This document shows, one piece after another, positions 11,601 to 22,400 of a DNA stretch of 64,000 nt. The notes beneath the pieces were generated by a model, which was not told where the DNA came from, made no database searches, and worked only from the letters and a program-made list of their open reading frames with translations. The translations under genes and the position numbers were made by a program. This stretch comes from Acanthococcus lagerstroemiae (Eukaryota; Arthropoda; Insecta; Hemiptera; Eriococcidae), in assembly GCA_031841125.1 (NCBI GenBank), contig JAJSSI010000025.1, positions 1 through 64,000 on the forward strand, read 5' to 3'. Positions within the stretch are counted from its first letter, which is position 1. Every line of letters begins with the position of its first letter.

Positions 11601-14600
11601 CGAACTCAGCGTGAAAAATTGAGTAAGAAAAACTCATGAAATCGAAATTTTTGATTTTCTCAAATTTTGAAAATTTCTCCATACTATACATCATGCATTT
11701 TTTGGGGCGAAAAAATTTTCGGAGAGCTACGGCGTCGGGGCTGGTGCTAGTTAGTCAATTTTTCGAGACGAATTCGAATCCGTTGTCAAAATTGAGCTAG
11801 AGTCATTTTTTGACCCAAATTGATCAATTTTTCCAACTTTTTCGAGGGTATCTCGGGAACGGAGGGTCGCCGCCAAATTGCAACAGCGAATTCGAACTCA
11901 GCGTGAAAAATTGAGTAAGAAAACTCATGAAATCGAAATTTTTGATTTTCTCAAATTTTGAAAATTTCTCCATACTATACATCATGCATTTTTTGGGGCG
12001 AAAAAATTTTCGGAGAGCTACGGCGTCGGGGCTGGTGCTAGTTAGTCAATTTTTCGAGACGAATTCGAATCCGTTGTCAAAATTGAGCTAGAGTCATTTT
12101 TTGACCCAAATTGATCAATTTTTCCAACTTTTTCGAGGGTATCTCGGGAACGGAGGGTCGCCGCCAAATTGCAACAGCGAATTCGAACTCAGCGTGAAAA
12201 ATTGAGTAAGAAAAACTCATGAAATCGAAATTTTTGATTTTCTCAAATTTTGAAAATTTCTCCATACTATATTATACATCATGCATTTTTTGGGGCGAAA
12301 AAATTTTCGGAGAGCTACGGCGTCGGGGCTGGTGCTAGTTAATCAATTTTTCGAGACGAATTCGAATCCGTTGTCAAAATTGAGCTAGAGTCATTTTTTG
12401 ACCCAAATTGATCAATTTTTCCAACTTTTTCGAGGGTATCTCGGGAACGGAGGGTCGCCGCCAAATTGCAACAGCGAATTCGAACTCAGCGTGAAAAATT
12501 GAGTAAGAAAAACTCATGAAATCGAAATTTTTGATTTTCTCAAATTTTGAAAATTTCTCCATACTATACATCATGCATTTTTTGGGGCGAAAAAATTTTC
12601 GGAGAGCTACGGCGTCGGGGCTGGTGCTAGTTAGTCAATTTTTCGAGACGAATTCGAATCCGTTGTCAAAATTGAGCTAGAGTCATTTTTTGACCCAAAT
12701 TGATCAATTTTTCCAACTTTTTCGAGGGTATCTCAGGAACGGAGGGTCGCCGCCAAATTGCAACAGCGAATTCGAACTCAGCGTGAAAAATTGAGTAAGA
12801 AAAACTCATGAAATCGAAATTTTTGATTTTCTCAAATTTTGAAAATTTCTCCATACTATACATCATGCATTTTTTGGGGCGAAAAAATTTTCGGAGAGCT
12901 ACGGCGTCGGGGCTGGTGCTAGTTAGTCAATTTTTCGAGACGAATTCGAATCCGTTGTCAAAATTGAGCTAGAGTCTTTTTTGACCCAAATTGATCAATT
13001 TTTCCAACTTTTTCGAGGGTATCTCAGGAACGGAGGGTCGCCGCCAAATTGCAACAGCGAATTCGAACTCAGCGTGAAAAATTGAGTAAGAAAAACTCAT
13101 GAAATCGAAATTTTTGATTTTCTCAAATTTTGAAAATTTCTCCATACTATACATCATGCATTTTTTGGGGCGAAAAAATTTTCGGAGAGCTACGGCGTCG
13201 GGGCTGGTGCTAGTTAGTCAATTTTTCGAGACGAATTCGAATCCGTTGTCAAAATTGAGCTAGAGTCATTTTTTGACCCAAATTGATCAATTTTTCCAAC
13301 TTTTTCGAGGGTATCTCGGGAACGGAGGGTCGCCGCCAAATTGCAACAGCGAATTCGAACTCAGCGTGAAAAATTGAGTAAGAAAAACTCATGAAATCGA
13401 AATTTTTGATTTTCTCAAATTTTGAAAATTTCTCCATACTATACATCATGCATTTTTTGGGGCGAAAAAATTTTCGGAGAGCTACGGCGTCGGGGCTGGT
13501 GCTAGTTAGTCAATTTTTCGAGACGAATTCGAATCCGTTGTCAAAATTGAGCTAGAGTCATTTTTTGACCCAAATTGATCAATTTTTCCAACTTTTTCGA
13601 GGGTATCTCGGGAACGGAGGGTCGCCGCCAAATTGCAACAGCGAATTCGAACTCAGCGTGAAAAATTGAGTAAGAAAAACTCATGAAATCGAAATTTTTG
13701 ATTTTCTCAAATTTTGAAAATTTCTCCATACTATACATCATGCATTTTTTGGGGCGAAAAAATTTTCGGAGAGCTACGGCGTCGGGGCTGGTGCTAGTTA
13801 GTCAATTTTTCGAGACGAATTCGAATCCGTTGTCAAAATTGAGCTAGAGTCATTTTTTGACCCAAATTGATCAATTTTTCCAACTTTTTCGAGGGTATCT
13901 CAGGAACGGAGGGTCGCCGCCAAATTGCAACAGCGAATTCGAACTCAGCGTGAAAAATTGAGTAAGAAAAACTCATGAAATCGAAATTTTTGATTTTCTC
14001 AAATTTTGAAAATTTCTCCATACTATACATCATGCATTTTTTGGGGCGAAAAAATTTTCGGAGAGCTACGGCGTCGGGGCTGGTGCTAGTTAGTCAATTT
14101 TTCGAGACGAATTCGAATCCGTTGTCAAAATTGAGCTAGAGTCATTTTTTGACCCAAATTGATCAATTTTTCCAACTTTTTCGAGGGTATCTCGGAACGG
14201 AGGGTCGCCGCCAAATTGCAACAGCGAATTCGAACTCAGCGTGAAAAATTGAGTAAGAAAAACTCATGAAATCGAAATTTTTGATTTTCTCAAATTTTGA
14301 AAATTTCTCCATACTATACATCATGCATTTTTTGGGGCGAAAAAATTTTCGGAGAGCTACGGCGTCGGGGCTGGTGCTAGTTAGTCAATTTTTCGAGACG
14401 AATTCGAATCCGTTGTCAAAATTGAGCTAGAGTCATTTTTTGACCCAAATTGATCAATTTTTCCAACTTTTTCGAGGGTATCTCGGGAACGGAGGGTCGC
14501 CGCCAAATTGCAACAGCGAATTCGAACTCAGCGTGAAAAATTGAGTAAGAAACACTCATGAAATCGAAATTTTTGATTTTCTCAAATTTTGAAAATTTCT

Positions 14601-17600
14601 CCATACTATACATCATGCATTTTTTGGGGCGAAAAAATTTTCGGAGAGCTACGGCGTCGGGGCTGGTGCTAGTTAGTCAATTTTTCGAGACGAATTCGAA
14701 TCCGTTGTCAAAATTGAGCTAGAGTCATTTTTTGACCCAAATTGATCAATTTTTCCAACTTTTTCGAGGGTATCTCGGGAACGGAGGGTCGCCGCCAAAT
14801 TGCAACAGCGAATTCGAACTCAGCGTGAAAAATTGAGTAAGAAAAACTCATGAAATCGAAATTTTTGATTTTCTCAAATTTTGAAAATTTCTCCATACTA
14901 TACATCATGCATTTTTTGGGGCGAAAAAATTTTCGGAGAGCTACGGCGTCGGGGCTGGTGCTAGTTAGTCAATTTTTCGAGACGAATTCGAATCCGTTGT
15001 CAAAATTGAGCTAGAGTCATTTTTTGACCCAAATTGATCAATTTTTCCAACTTTTTCGAGGGTATCTCAGGAACGGAGGGTCGCCGCCAAATTGCAACAG
15101 CGAATTCGAACTCAGCGTGAAAAATTGAGTAAGAAAAACTCATGAAATCGAAATTTTTGATTTTCTCAAATTTTGAAAATTTCTCCATACTATACATCAT
15201 GCATTTTTTGGGGCGAAAAAATTTTCGGAGAGCTACGGCGTCGGGGCTGGTGCTAGTTAGTCAATTTTTCGAGACGAATTCGAATCCGTTGTCAAAATTG
15301 AGCTAGAGTCATTTTTTGACCCAAATTGATCAATTTTTCCAACTTTTTCGAGGGTATCTCAGGAACGGAGGGTCGCCGCCAAATTGCAACAGCGAATTCG
15401 AACTCAGCGTGAAAAATTGAGTAAGAAAAACTCATGAAATCGAAATTTTTGATTTTCTCAAATTTTGAAAATTTCTCCATACTATACATCATGCATTTTT
15501 TGGGGCGAAAAAATTTTCGGAGAGCTACGGCGTCGGGGCTGGTGCTAGTTAGTCAATTTTTCGAGACGAATTCGAATCCGTTGTCAAAATTGAGCTAGAG
15601 TCATTTTTTGACCCAAATTGATCAATTTTTCCAACTTTTTCGAGGGTATCTCGGGAACGGAGGGTCGCCGCCAAATTGCAACAGCGAATTCGAACTCAGC
15701 GTGAAAAATTGAGTAAGAAAAACTCATGAAATCGAAATTTTTGATTTTCTCAAATTTTGAAAATTTCTCCATACTATACATCATGCATTTTTTGGGGCGA
15801 AAAAATTTTCGGAGAGCTACGGCGTCGGGGCTGGTGCTAGTTAGTCAATTTTTCGAGACGAATTCGAATCCGTTGTCAAAATTGAGCTAGAGTCATTTTT
15901 TGACCCAAATTGATCAATTTTTCCAACTTTTTCGAGGGTATCTCGGGAACGGAGGGTCGCCGCCAAATTGCAACAGCGAATTCGAACTCAGCGTGAAAAA
16001 TTGAGTAAGAAAAACTCATGAAATCGAAATTTTTGATTTTCTCAAATTTTGAAAATTTCTCCTACTATACATCATGCATTTTTTGGGGCGAAAAAATTTT
16101 CGGAGAGCTACGGCGTCGGGGCTGGTGCTAGTTAGTCAATTTTTCGAGACGAATTCGAATCCGTTGTCAAAATTGAGCTAGAGTCATTTTTTGACCCAAA
16201 TTGATCAATTTTTCCAACTTTTTCGAGGGTATCTCGGGAACGGAGGGTCGCCGCCAAATTGCAACAGCGAATTCGAACTCAGCGTGAAAAATTGAGTAAG
16301 AAAAACTCATGAAATCGAAATTTTTGATTTTCTCAAATTTTGAAAATTTCTCCATACTATACATCATGCATTTTTTGGGGCGAAAAAATTTTCGGAGAGC
16401 TACGGCGTCGGGGCTGGTGCTAGTTAGTCAATTTTTCGAGACGAATTCGAATCCGTTGTCAAAATTGAGCTAGAGTCATTTTTTGACCCAAATTGATCAA
16501 TTTTTCCAACTTTTTCGAGGGTATCTCGGGAACGGAGGGTCGCCGCCAAATTGCAACAGCGAATTCGAACTCAGCGTGAAAAATTGAGTAAGAAAAACTC
16601 ATGAAATCGAAATTTTTGATTTTCTCAAATTTTGAAAATTTCTCCATACTATACATCATGCATTTTTTGGGGCGAAAAAATTTTCGGAGAGCTACGGCGT
16701 CGGGGCTGGTGCTAGTTAGTCAATTTTTCGAGACGAATTCGAATCCGTTGTCAAAATTGAGCTAGAGTCATTTTTTGACCCAAATTGATCAATTTTTCCA
16801 ACTTTTTCGAGGGTATCTCGGGAACGGAGGGTCGCCGCCAAATTGCAACAGCGAATTCGAACTCAGCGTGAAAAATTGAGTAAGAAAAACTCATGAAATC
16901 GAAATTTTTGATTTTCTCAAATTTTGAAAATTTCTCCATACTATACATCATGCATTTTTTGGGGCGAAAAAATTTTCGGAGAGCTACGGCGTCGGGGCTG
17001 GTGCTAGTTAGTCAATTTTTCGAGACGAATTCGAATCCGTTGTCAAAATTGAGCTAGAGTCATTTTTTGACCCAAATTGATCAATTTTTCCAACTTTTTC
17101 GAGGGTATCTCAGGAACGGAGGGTCGCCGCCAAATTGCAACAGCGAATTCGAACTCAGCGTGAAAAATTGAGTAAGAAAAACTCATGAAATCGAAATTTT
17201 TGATTTTCTCAAATTTTGAAAATTTCTCCATACTATACATCATGCATTTTTTGGGGCGAAAAAATTTTCGGAGAGCTACGGCGTCGGGGCTGGTGCTAGT
17301 TAGTCAATTTTTCGAGACGAATTCGAATCCGTTGTCAAAATTGAGCTAGAGTCATTTTTTGACCCAAATTGATCAATTTTTCCAACTTTTTCGAGGGTAT
17401 CTCGGGAACGGAGGGTCGCCGCCAAATTGCAACAGCGAATTCGAACTCAGCGTGAAAAATTGAGTAAGAAAAACTCATGAAATCGAAATTTTTGATTTTC
17501 TCAAATTTTGAAAATTTCTCCATACTATACATCATGCATTTTTTGGGGCGAAAAAATTTTCGGAGAGCTACGGCGTCGGGGCTGGTGCTAGTTAGTCAAT

Positions 17601-19094
17601 TTTTCGAGACGAATTCGAATCCGTTGTCAAAATTGAGCTAGAGTCATTTTTTGACCCAAATTGATCAATTTTTCCAACTTTTTCGAGGGTATCTCGGGAA
17701 CGGAGGGTCGCCGCCAAATTGCAACAGCGAATTCGAACTCAGCGTGAAAAATTGAGTAAGAAAAACTCATGAAATCGAAATTTTTGATTTTCTCAAATTT
17801 TGAAAATTTCTCCATACTATACATCATGCATTTTTTGGGGCGAAAAAATTTTCGGAGAGCTACGGCGTCGGGGCTGGTGCTAGTTAGTCAATTTTTCGAG
17901 ACGAATTCGAATCCGTTGTCAAAATTGAGCTAGAGTCATTTTTTGACCCAAATTGATCAATTTTTCCAACTTTTTCGAGGGTATCTCGGGAACGGAGGGT
18001 CGCCGCCAAATTGCAACAGCGAATTCGAACTCAGCGTGAAAAATTGAGTAAGAAAAACTCATGAAATCGAAATTTTTGATTTTCTCAAATTTTGAAAATT
18101 TCTCCATACTATACATCATGCATTTTTTGGGGCGAAAAAATTTTCGGAGAGCTACGGCGTCGGGGCTGGTGCTAGTTAGTCAATTTTTCGAGACGAATTC
18201 GAATCCGTTGTCAAAATTGAGCTAGAGTCATTTTTTGACCCAAATTGATCAATTTTTCCAACTTTTTCGAGGGTATCTCGGGAACGGAGGGTCGCCGCCA
18301 AATTGCAACAGCGAATTCGAACTCAGCGTGAAAAATTGAGTAAGAAAAACTCATGAAATCGAAATTTTTGATTTTCTCAAATTTTGAAAATTTCTCCATA
18401 CTATACATCATGCATTTTTTGGGGCGAAAAAATTTTCGGAGAGCTACGGCGTCGGGGCTGGTGCTAGTTAGTCAATTTTTCGAGACGAATTCGAATCCGT
18501 TGTCAAAATTGAGCTAGAGTCATTTTTTGACCCAAATTGATCAATTTTTCCAACTTTTTCGAGGGTATCTCGGGAACGGAGGGTCGCCGCCAAATTGCAA
18601 CAGCGAATTCGAACTCAGCGTGAAAAATTGAGTAAGAAAAACTCATGAAATCGAAATTTTTGATTTTCTCAAATTTTGAAAATTTCTCCATACTATACAT
18701 CATGCATTTTTTGGGGCGAAAAAATTTTCGGAGAGCTACGGCGTCGGGGCTGGTGCTAGTTAGTCAATTTTTCGAGACGAATTCGAATCCGTTGTCAAAA
18801 TTGAGCTAGAGTCATTTTTTGACCCAAATTGATCAATTTTTCCAACTTTTTCGAGGGTATCTCGGGAACGGAGGGTCGCCGCCAAATTGCAACAGCGAAT
18901 TCGAACTCAGCGTGAAAAATTGAGTAAGAAAAACTCATGAAATCGAAATTTTTGATTTTCTCAAATTTTGAAAATTTCTCCATACTATACATCATGCATT
19001 TTTTGGGGCGAAAAAATTTTCGGAGAGCTACGGCGTCGGGGCTGGTGCTAGTTAGTCAATTTTTCGAGACGAATTCGAATCCGTTGTCAAAATT

Positions 19095-19112
19095 GAGCTA
19101 GAGTCATTTTTT
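19095..19112 (+). repeat. Hub segment: indel hotspot of the unit (example copy)
   Basis: The segment 'gagctagagtcatttttt' is where most length variation of the array sits. Forms seen elsewhere include 'gagcagagtcatttttt' (near 21139), 'gagcagagtctttttt' (near 27558), 'gagcagagcatttttt' (near 38930), 'gagcagagcctttttt' (near 52922), 'gagctagagtcattttt' (near 53797) and 'gagcaggagccattttt' (near 60188). All differ by 1-2 bp, so they set unit length to 290, 291 or 292. Confidence 0.9.
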
Positions 19113-19117
19113 GACCC

Positions 19118-19131
19118 AAATTGATCAATTT
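19118..19131. repeat. Perfect 14-bp palindrome, once per unit
   Basis: The sequence 'aaattgatcaattt' equals its own reverse complement. It lies just after the variable hub and the T6 run and is intact in almost every unit of the array; an exception is near 4222, where 'gatcaattttt' reads 'gatcatttttt'. It could bind a dimeric protein, or it may simply be a by-product of AT-rich composition fixed by homogenisation. This copy is given as the example. Confidence 0.9.
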
Positions 19132-19187
19132 TTCCAACTTTTTCGAGGGTATCTCGGGAACGGAGGGTCGCCGCCAAATTGCAACAG

Positions 19188-19361
19188 CGAATTCGAACTC
19201 AGCGTGAAAAATTGAGTAAGAAAAACTCATGAAATCGAAATTTTTGATTTTCTCAAATTTTGAAAATTTCTCCATACTATACATCATGCATTTTTTGGGG
19301 CGAAAAAATTTTCGGAGAGCTACGGCGTCGGGGCTGGTGCTAGTTAGTCAATTTTTCGAGA
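19188..19361 (+). repeat. Half-unit A (174 bp) of the diverged internal duplication
   Basis: It starts at one of the two 'cgaattcgaa' copies in the unit. Its order is 'cgaattcgaa', about 10 unmatched bases, 'aaaattgag', then 'taag', then 'ctcaaattttgaaaatttc' and 'tccatac', then 'ttttcggagagctacggcg'. The same order appears in half-unit B with gaps. The A/T-run segment in the middle is the part that is longer here than in B. I infer that the two halves descend from one shorter ancestor. The match was found by eye, with no alignment score computed. Confidence 0.6.
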
Positions 19362-19479
19362 CGAATTCGAATCCGTTGTCAAAATTGAGCTAGAGTCATT
19401 TTTTGACCCAAATTGATCAATTTTTCCAACTTTTTCGAGGGTATCTCGGGAACGGAGGGTCGCCGCCAAATTGCAACAG
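19362..19479 (+). repeat. Half-unit B (118 bp) of the diverged internal duplication
   Basis: It starts at the second 'cgaattcgaa'. The following order parallels half A: 'aaaattgag', then 'ctag' (against 'taag'), then 'cccaaattgatcaattttt' and 'tccaac' (against 'ctcaaattttgaaaatttc' and 'tccatac'), then 'ttttcgagggtatctcggg' (against 'ttttcggagagctacggcg'). It is about 56 bp shorter than half A; about 20 bp of that lies before 'tccaac'. The next half A begins at 19480, so the two lengths add up to 292. Confidence 0.6.
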
Positions 19480-22400
19480 CGAATTCGAACTCAGCGTGAA
19501 AAATTGAGTAAGAAAACTCATGAAATCGAAATTTTTGATTTTCTCAAATTTTGAAAATTTCTCCATACTATACATCATGCATTTTTTGGGGCGAAAAAAT
19601 TTTCGGAGAGCTACGGCGTCGGGGCTGGTGCTAGTTAGTCAATTTTTCGAGACGAATTCGAATCCGTTGTCAAAATTGAGCTAGAGTCATTTTTTGACCC
19701 AAATTGATCAATTTTTCCAACTTTTTCGAGGGTATCTCGGGAACGGAGGGTCGCCGCCAAATTGCAACAGCGAATTCGAACTCAGCGTGAAAAATTGAGT
19801 AAGAAAAACTCATGAAATCGAAATTTTTGATTTTCTCAAATTTTGAAAATTTCTCCATACTATACATCATGCATTTTTTGGGGCGAAAAAATTTTCGGAG
19901 AGCTACGGCGTCGGGGCTGGTGCTAGTTAGTCAATTTTTCGAGACGAATTCGAATCCGTTGTCAAAATTGAGCTAGAGTCATTTTTTGACCCAAATTGAT
20001 CAATTTTTCCAACTTTTTCGAGGGTATCTCGGGAACGGAGGGTCGCCGCCAAATTGCAACAGCGAATTCGAACTCAGCGTGAAAAATTGAGTAAGAAAAA
20101 CTCATGAAATCGAAATTTTTGATTTTCTCAAATTTTGAAAATTTCTCCATACTATACATCATGCATTTTTTGGGGCGAAAAAATTTTCGGAGAGCTACGG
20201 CGTCGGGGCTGGTGCTAGTTAGTCAATTTTTCGAGACGAATTCGAATCCGTTGTCAAAATTGAGCTAGAGTCATTTTTTGACCCAAATTGATCAATTTTT
20301 CCAACTTTTTCGAGGGTATCTCGGGAACGGAGGGTCGCCGCCAAATTGCAACAGCGAATTCGAACTCAGCGTGAAAAATTGAGTAAGAAAAACTCATGAA
20401 ATCGAAATTTTTGATTTTCTCAAATTTTGAAAATTTCTCCATACTATACATCATGCATTTTTTGGGGCGAAAAAATTTTCGGAGAGCTACGGCGTCGGGG
20501 CTGGTGCTAGTTAGTCAATTTTTCGAGACGAATTCGAATCCGTTGTCAAAATTGAGCTAGAGTCATTTTTTGACCCAAATTGATCAATTTTTCCAACTTT
20601 TTCGAGGGTATCTCGGGAACGGAGGGTCGCCGCCAAATTGCAACAGCGAATTCGAACTCAGCGTGAAAAATTGAGTAAGAAAAACTCATGAAATCGAAAT
20701 TTTTGATTTTCTCAAATTTTGAAAATTTCTCCATACTATACATCATGCATTTTTTGGGGCGAAAAAATTTTCGGAGAGCTACGGCGTCGGGGCTGGTGCT
20801 AGTTAGTCAATTTTTCGAGACGAATTCGAATCCGTTGTCAAAATTGAGCTAGAGTCATTTTTTGACCCAAATTGATCAATTTTTCCAACTTTTTCGAGGG
20901 TATCTCGGGAACGGAGGGTCGCCGCCAAATTGCAACAGCGAATTCGAACTCAGCGTGAAAAATTGAGTAAGAAAAACTCATGAAATCGAAATTTTTGATT
21001 TTCTCAAATTTTGAAAATTTCTCCATACTATACATCATGCATTTTTTGGGGCGAAAAAATTTTCGGAGAGCTACGGCGTCGGGGCTGGTGCTAGTTAGTC
21101 AATTTTTCGAGACGAATTCGAATCCGTTGTCAAAATTGAGCAGAGTCATTTTTTGACCCAAATTGATCAATTTTTCCAACTTTTTCGAGGGTATCTCGGG
21201 AACGGAGGGTCGCCGCCAAATTGCAACAGCGAATTCGAACTCAGCGTGAAAAATTGAGTAAGAAACACTCATGAAATCGAAATTTTTGATTTTCTCAAAT
21301 TTTGAAAATTTCTCCATACTATACATCATGCATTTTTTGGGGCGAAAAAATTTTCGGAGAGCTACGGCGTCGGGGCTGGTGCTAGTTAGTCAATTTTTCG
21401 AGACGAATTCGAATCCGTTGTCAAAATTGAGCTAGAGTCATTTTTTGACCCAAATTGATCAATTTTTCCAACTTTTTCGAGGGTATCTCGGGAACGGAGG
21501 GTCGCCGCCAAATTGCAACAGCGAATTCGAACTCAGCGTGAAAAATTGAGTAAGAAAAACTCATGAAATCGAAATTTTTGATTTTCTCAAATTTTGAAAA
21601 TTTCTCCATACTATACATCATGCATTTTTTGGGGCGAAAAAATTTTCGGAGAGCTACGGCGTCGGGGCTGGTGCTAGTTAGTCAATTTTTCGAGACGAAT
21701 TCGAATCCGTTGTCAAAATTGAGCAGAGTCATTTTTTGACCCAAATTGATCAATTTTTCCAACTTTTTCGAGGGTATCTCGGGAACGGAGGGTCGCCGCC
21801 AAATTGCAACAGCGAATTCGAACTCAGCGTGAAAAATTGAGTAAGAAAAACTCATGAAATCGAAATTTTTGATTTTCTCAAATTTTGAAAATTTCTCCAT
21901 ACTATACATCATGCATTTTTTGGGGCGAAAAAATTTTCGGAGAGCTACGGCGTCGGGGCTGGTGCTAGTTAGTCAATTTTTCGAGACGAATTCGAATCCG
22001 TTGTCAAAATTGAGCTAGAGTCATTTTTTGACCCAAATTGATCAATTTTTCCAACTTTTTCGAGGGTATCTCGGGAACGGAGGGTCGCCGCCAAATTGCA
22101 ACAGCGAATTCGAACTCAGCGTGAAAAATTGAGTAAGAAAAACTCATGAAATCGAAATTTTTGATTTTCTCAAATTTTGAAAATTTCTCCATACTATACA
22201 TCATGCATTTTTTGGGGCGAAAAAATTTTCGGAGAGCTACGGCGTCGGGGCTGGTGCTAGTTAGTCAATTTTTCGAGACGAATTCGAATCCGTTGTCAAA
22301 ATTGAGCTAGAGTCATTTTTTGACCCAAATTGATCAATTTTTCCAACTTTTTCGAGGGTATCTCGGGAACGGAGGGTCGCCGCCAAATTGCAACAGCGAA

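Larger units (their letters stand above)
19087..19287 (-). other. Recurrent short reading frame inside the unit (not called as a gene)
   Basis: This example is a 66-codon frame starting MMYSMEKF and ending MTLAQF. A frame with the same first ~60 residues is open in roughly nine of ten units. The predicted product is rich in Phe, Lys and Ser and has no signal peptide, membrane segment or motif that I recognise. In 'gagcagag' units the tail changes to a 76- or 77-residue form ending in VSKN or SSRKID. About 25 units are frameshifted, mostly in the left segment. There is no evidence of a promoter, splice sites or a poly(A) signal specific to it. A repeat that is copied and homogenised as DNA will carry any chance frame along, which is the simplest explanation. 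Confidence 0.85.
19021..19312 (+). repeat. Reference 292-bp satellite unit
   Basis: This copy matches the commonest form. In order it holds: a GC-rich block with 'gctacggcgtcggggctgg' (19027-19045); 'ctagttagtc'; a T run and 'cgagacg'; an EcoRI-type 'gaattc' (19071-19076); the variable hub 'gagctagagtcatttttt' (19095-19112); a perfect 14-bp palindrome (19118-19131); 'tttttcgagggtatctcggg' (19139-19158); a second GC-rich block 'cggagggtcgccgcc' (19161-19175); a second 'gaattc' (19189-19194); an A run and 'actcatg'; an A/T-run segment (19231-19270) in which A and T tracts sit about 8-9 bp apart; 'ccatactatacatcatgcat'; and a T6-G4-C-G-A6-T4 stretch. I count 114 G or C in 292, that is 39%. Confidence 0.95.
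6481..21098 (+). repeat. Homogeneous 292-bp block (~50 copies)
   Basis: Most units are exactly 292 bp and many look identical base for base. The clearest uninterrupted run is 17335-19378, seven units. The recurring polymorphism is G to A giving 'tctcagg' in place of 'tctcggg' in about 11 units (near 7478, 7769, 9510, 9812, 10394, 12735, 13026, 13902, 15069, 15361 and 17112), often in neighbouring pairs. One isolated 'gagcagag' unit occurs at about 6835. Single-unit changes include A to C at 7042, G to A near 12342, a 5-bp insertion near 12270 and a 1-bp loss near 16062. Units with 'tctcggaacgg' (one G lost) are near 10102 and 14191. No gene or other feature is inserted. Confidence 0.93.

Noticed and set aside
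19047..19112. tRNA-like or SINE-like Pol III promoter: 'attcgaatcc' (19073-19082) resembles the B box of tRNA genes and is followed by a T6 run
   Set aside because: The first two bases of the B box do not match, the candidate A box 'tagttagtc' is poor and only about 24 bp upstream, a T5 run that would terminate Pol III lies between them, and no cloverleaf can be folded.
19231..19270. Helically phased A/T clusters of the kind described in C. elegans
   Set aside because: A and T tracts in this segment are spaced about 8-9 bp apart by my count, not clearly 10 bp, and the pattern does not extend through the unit. A periodicity computation would be needed to claim it.
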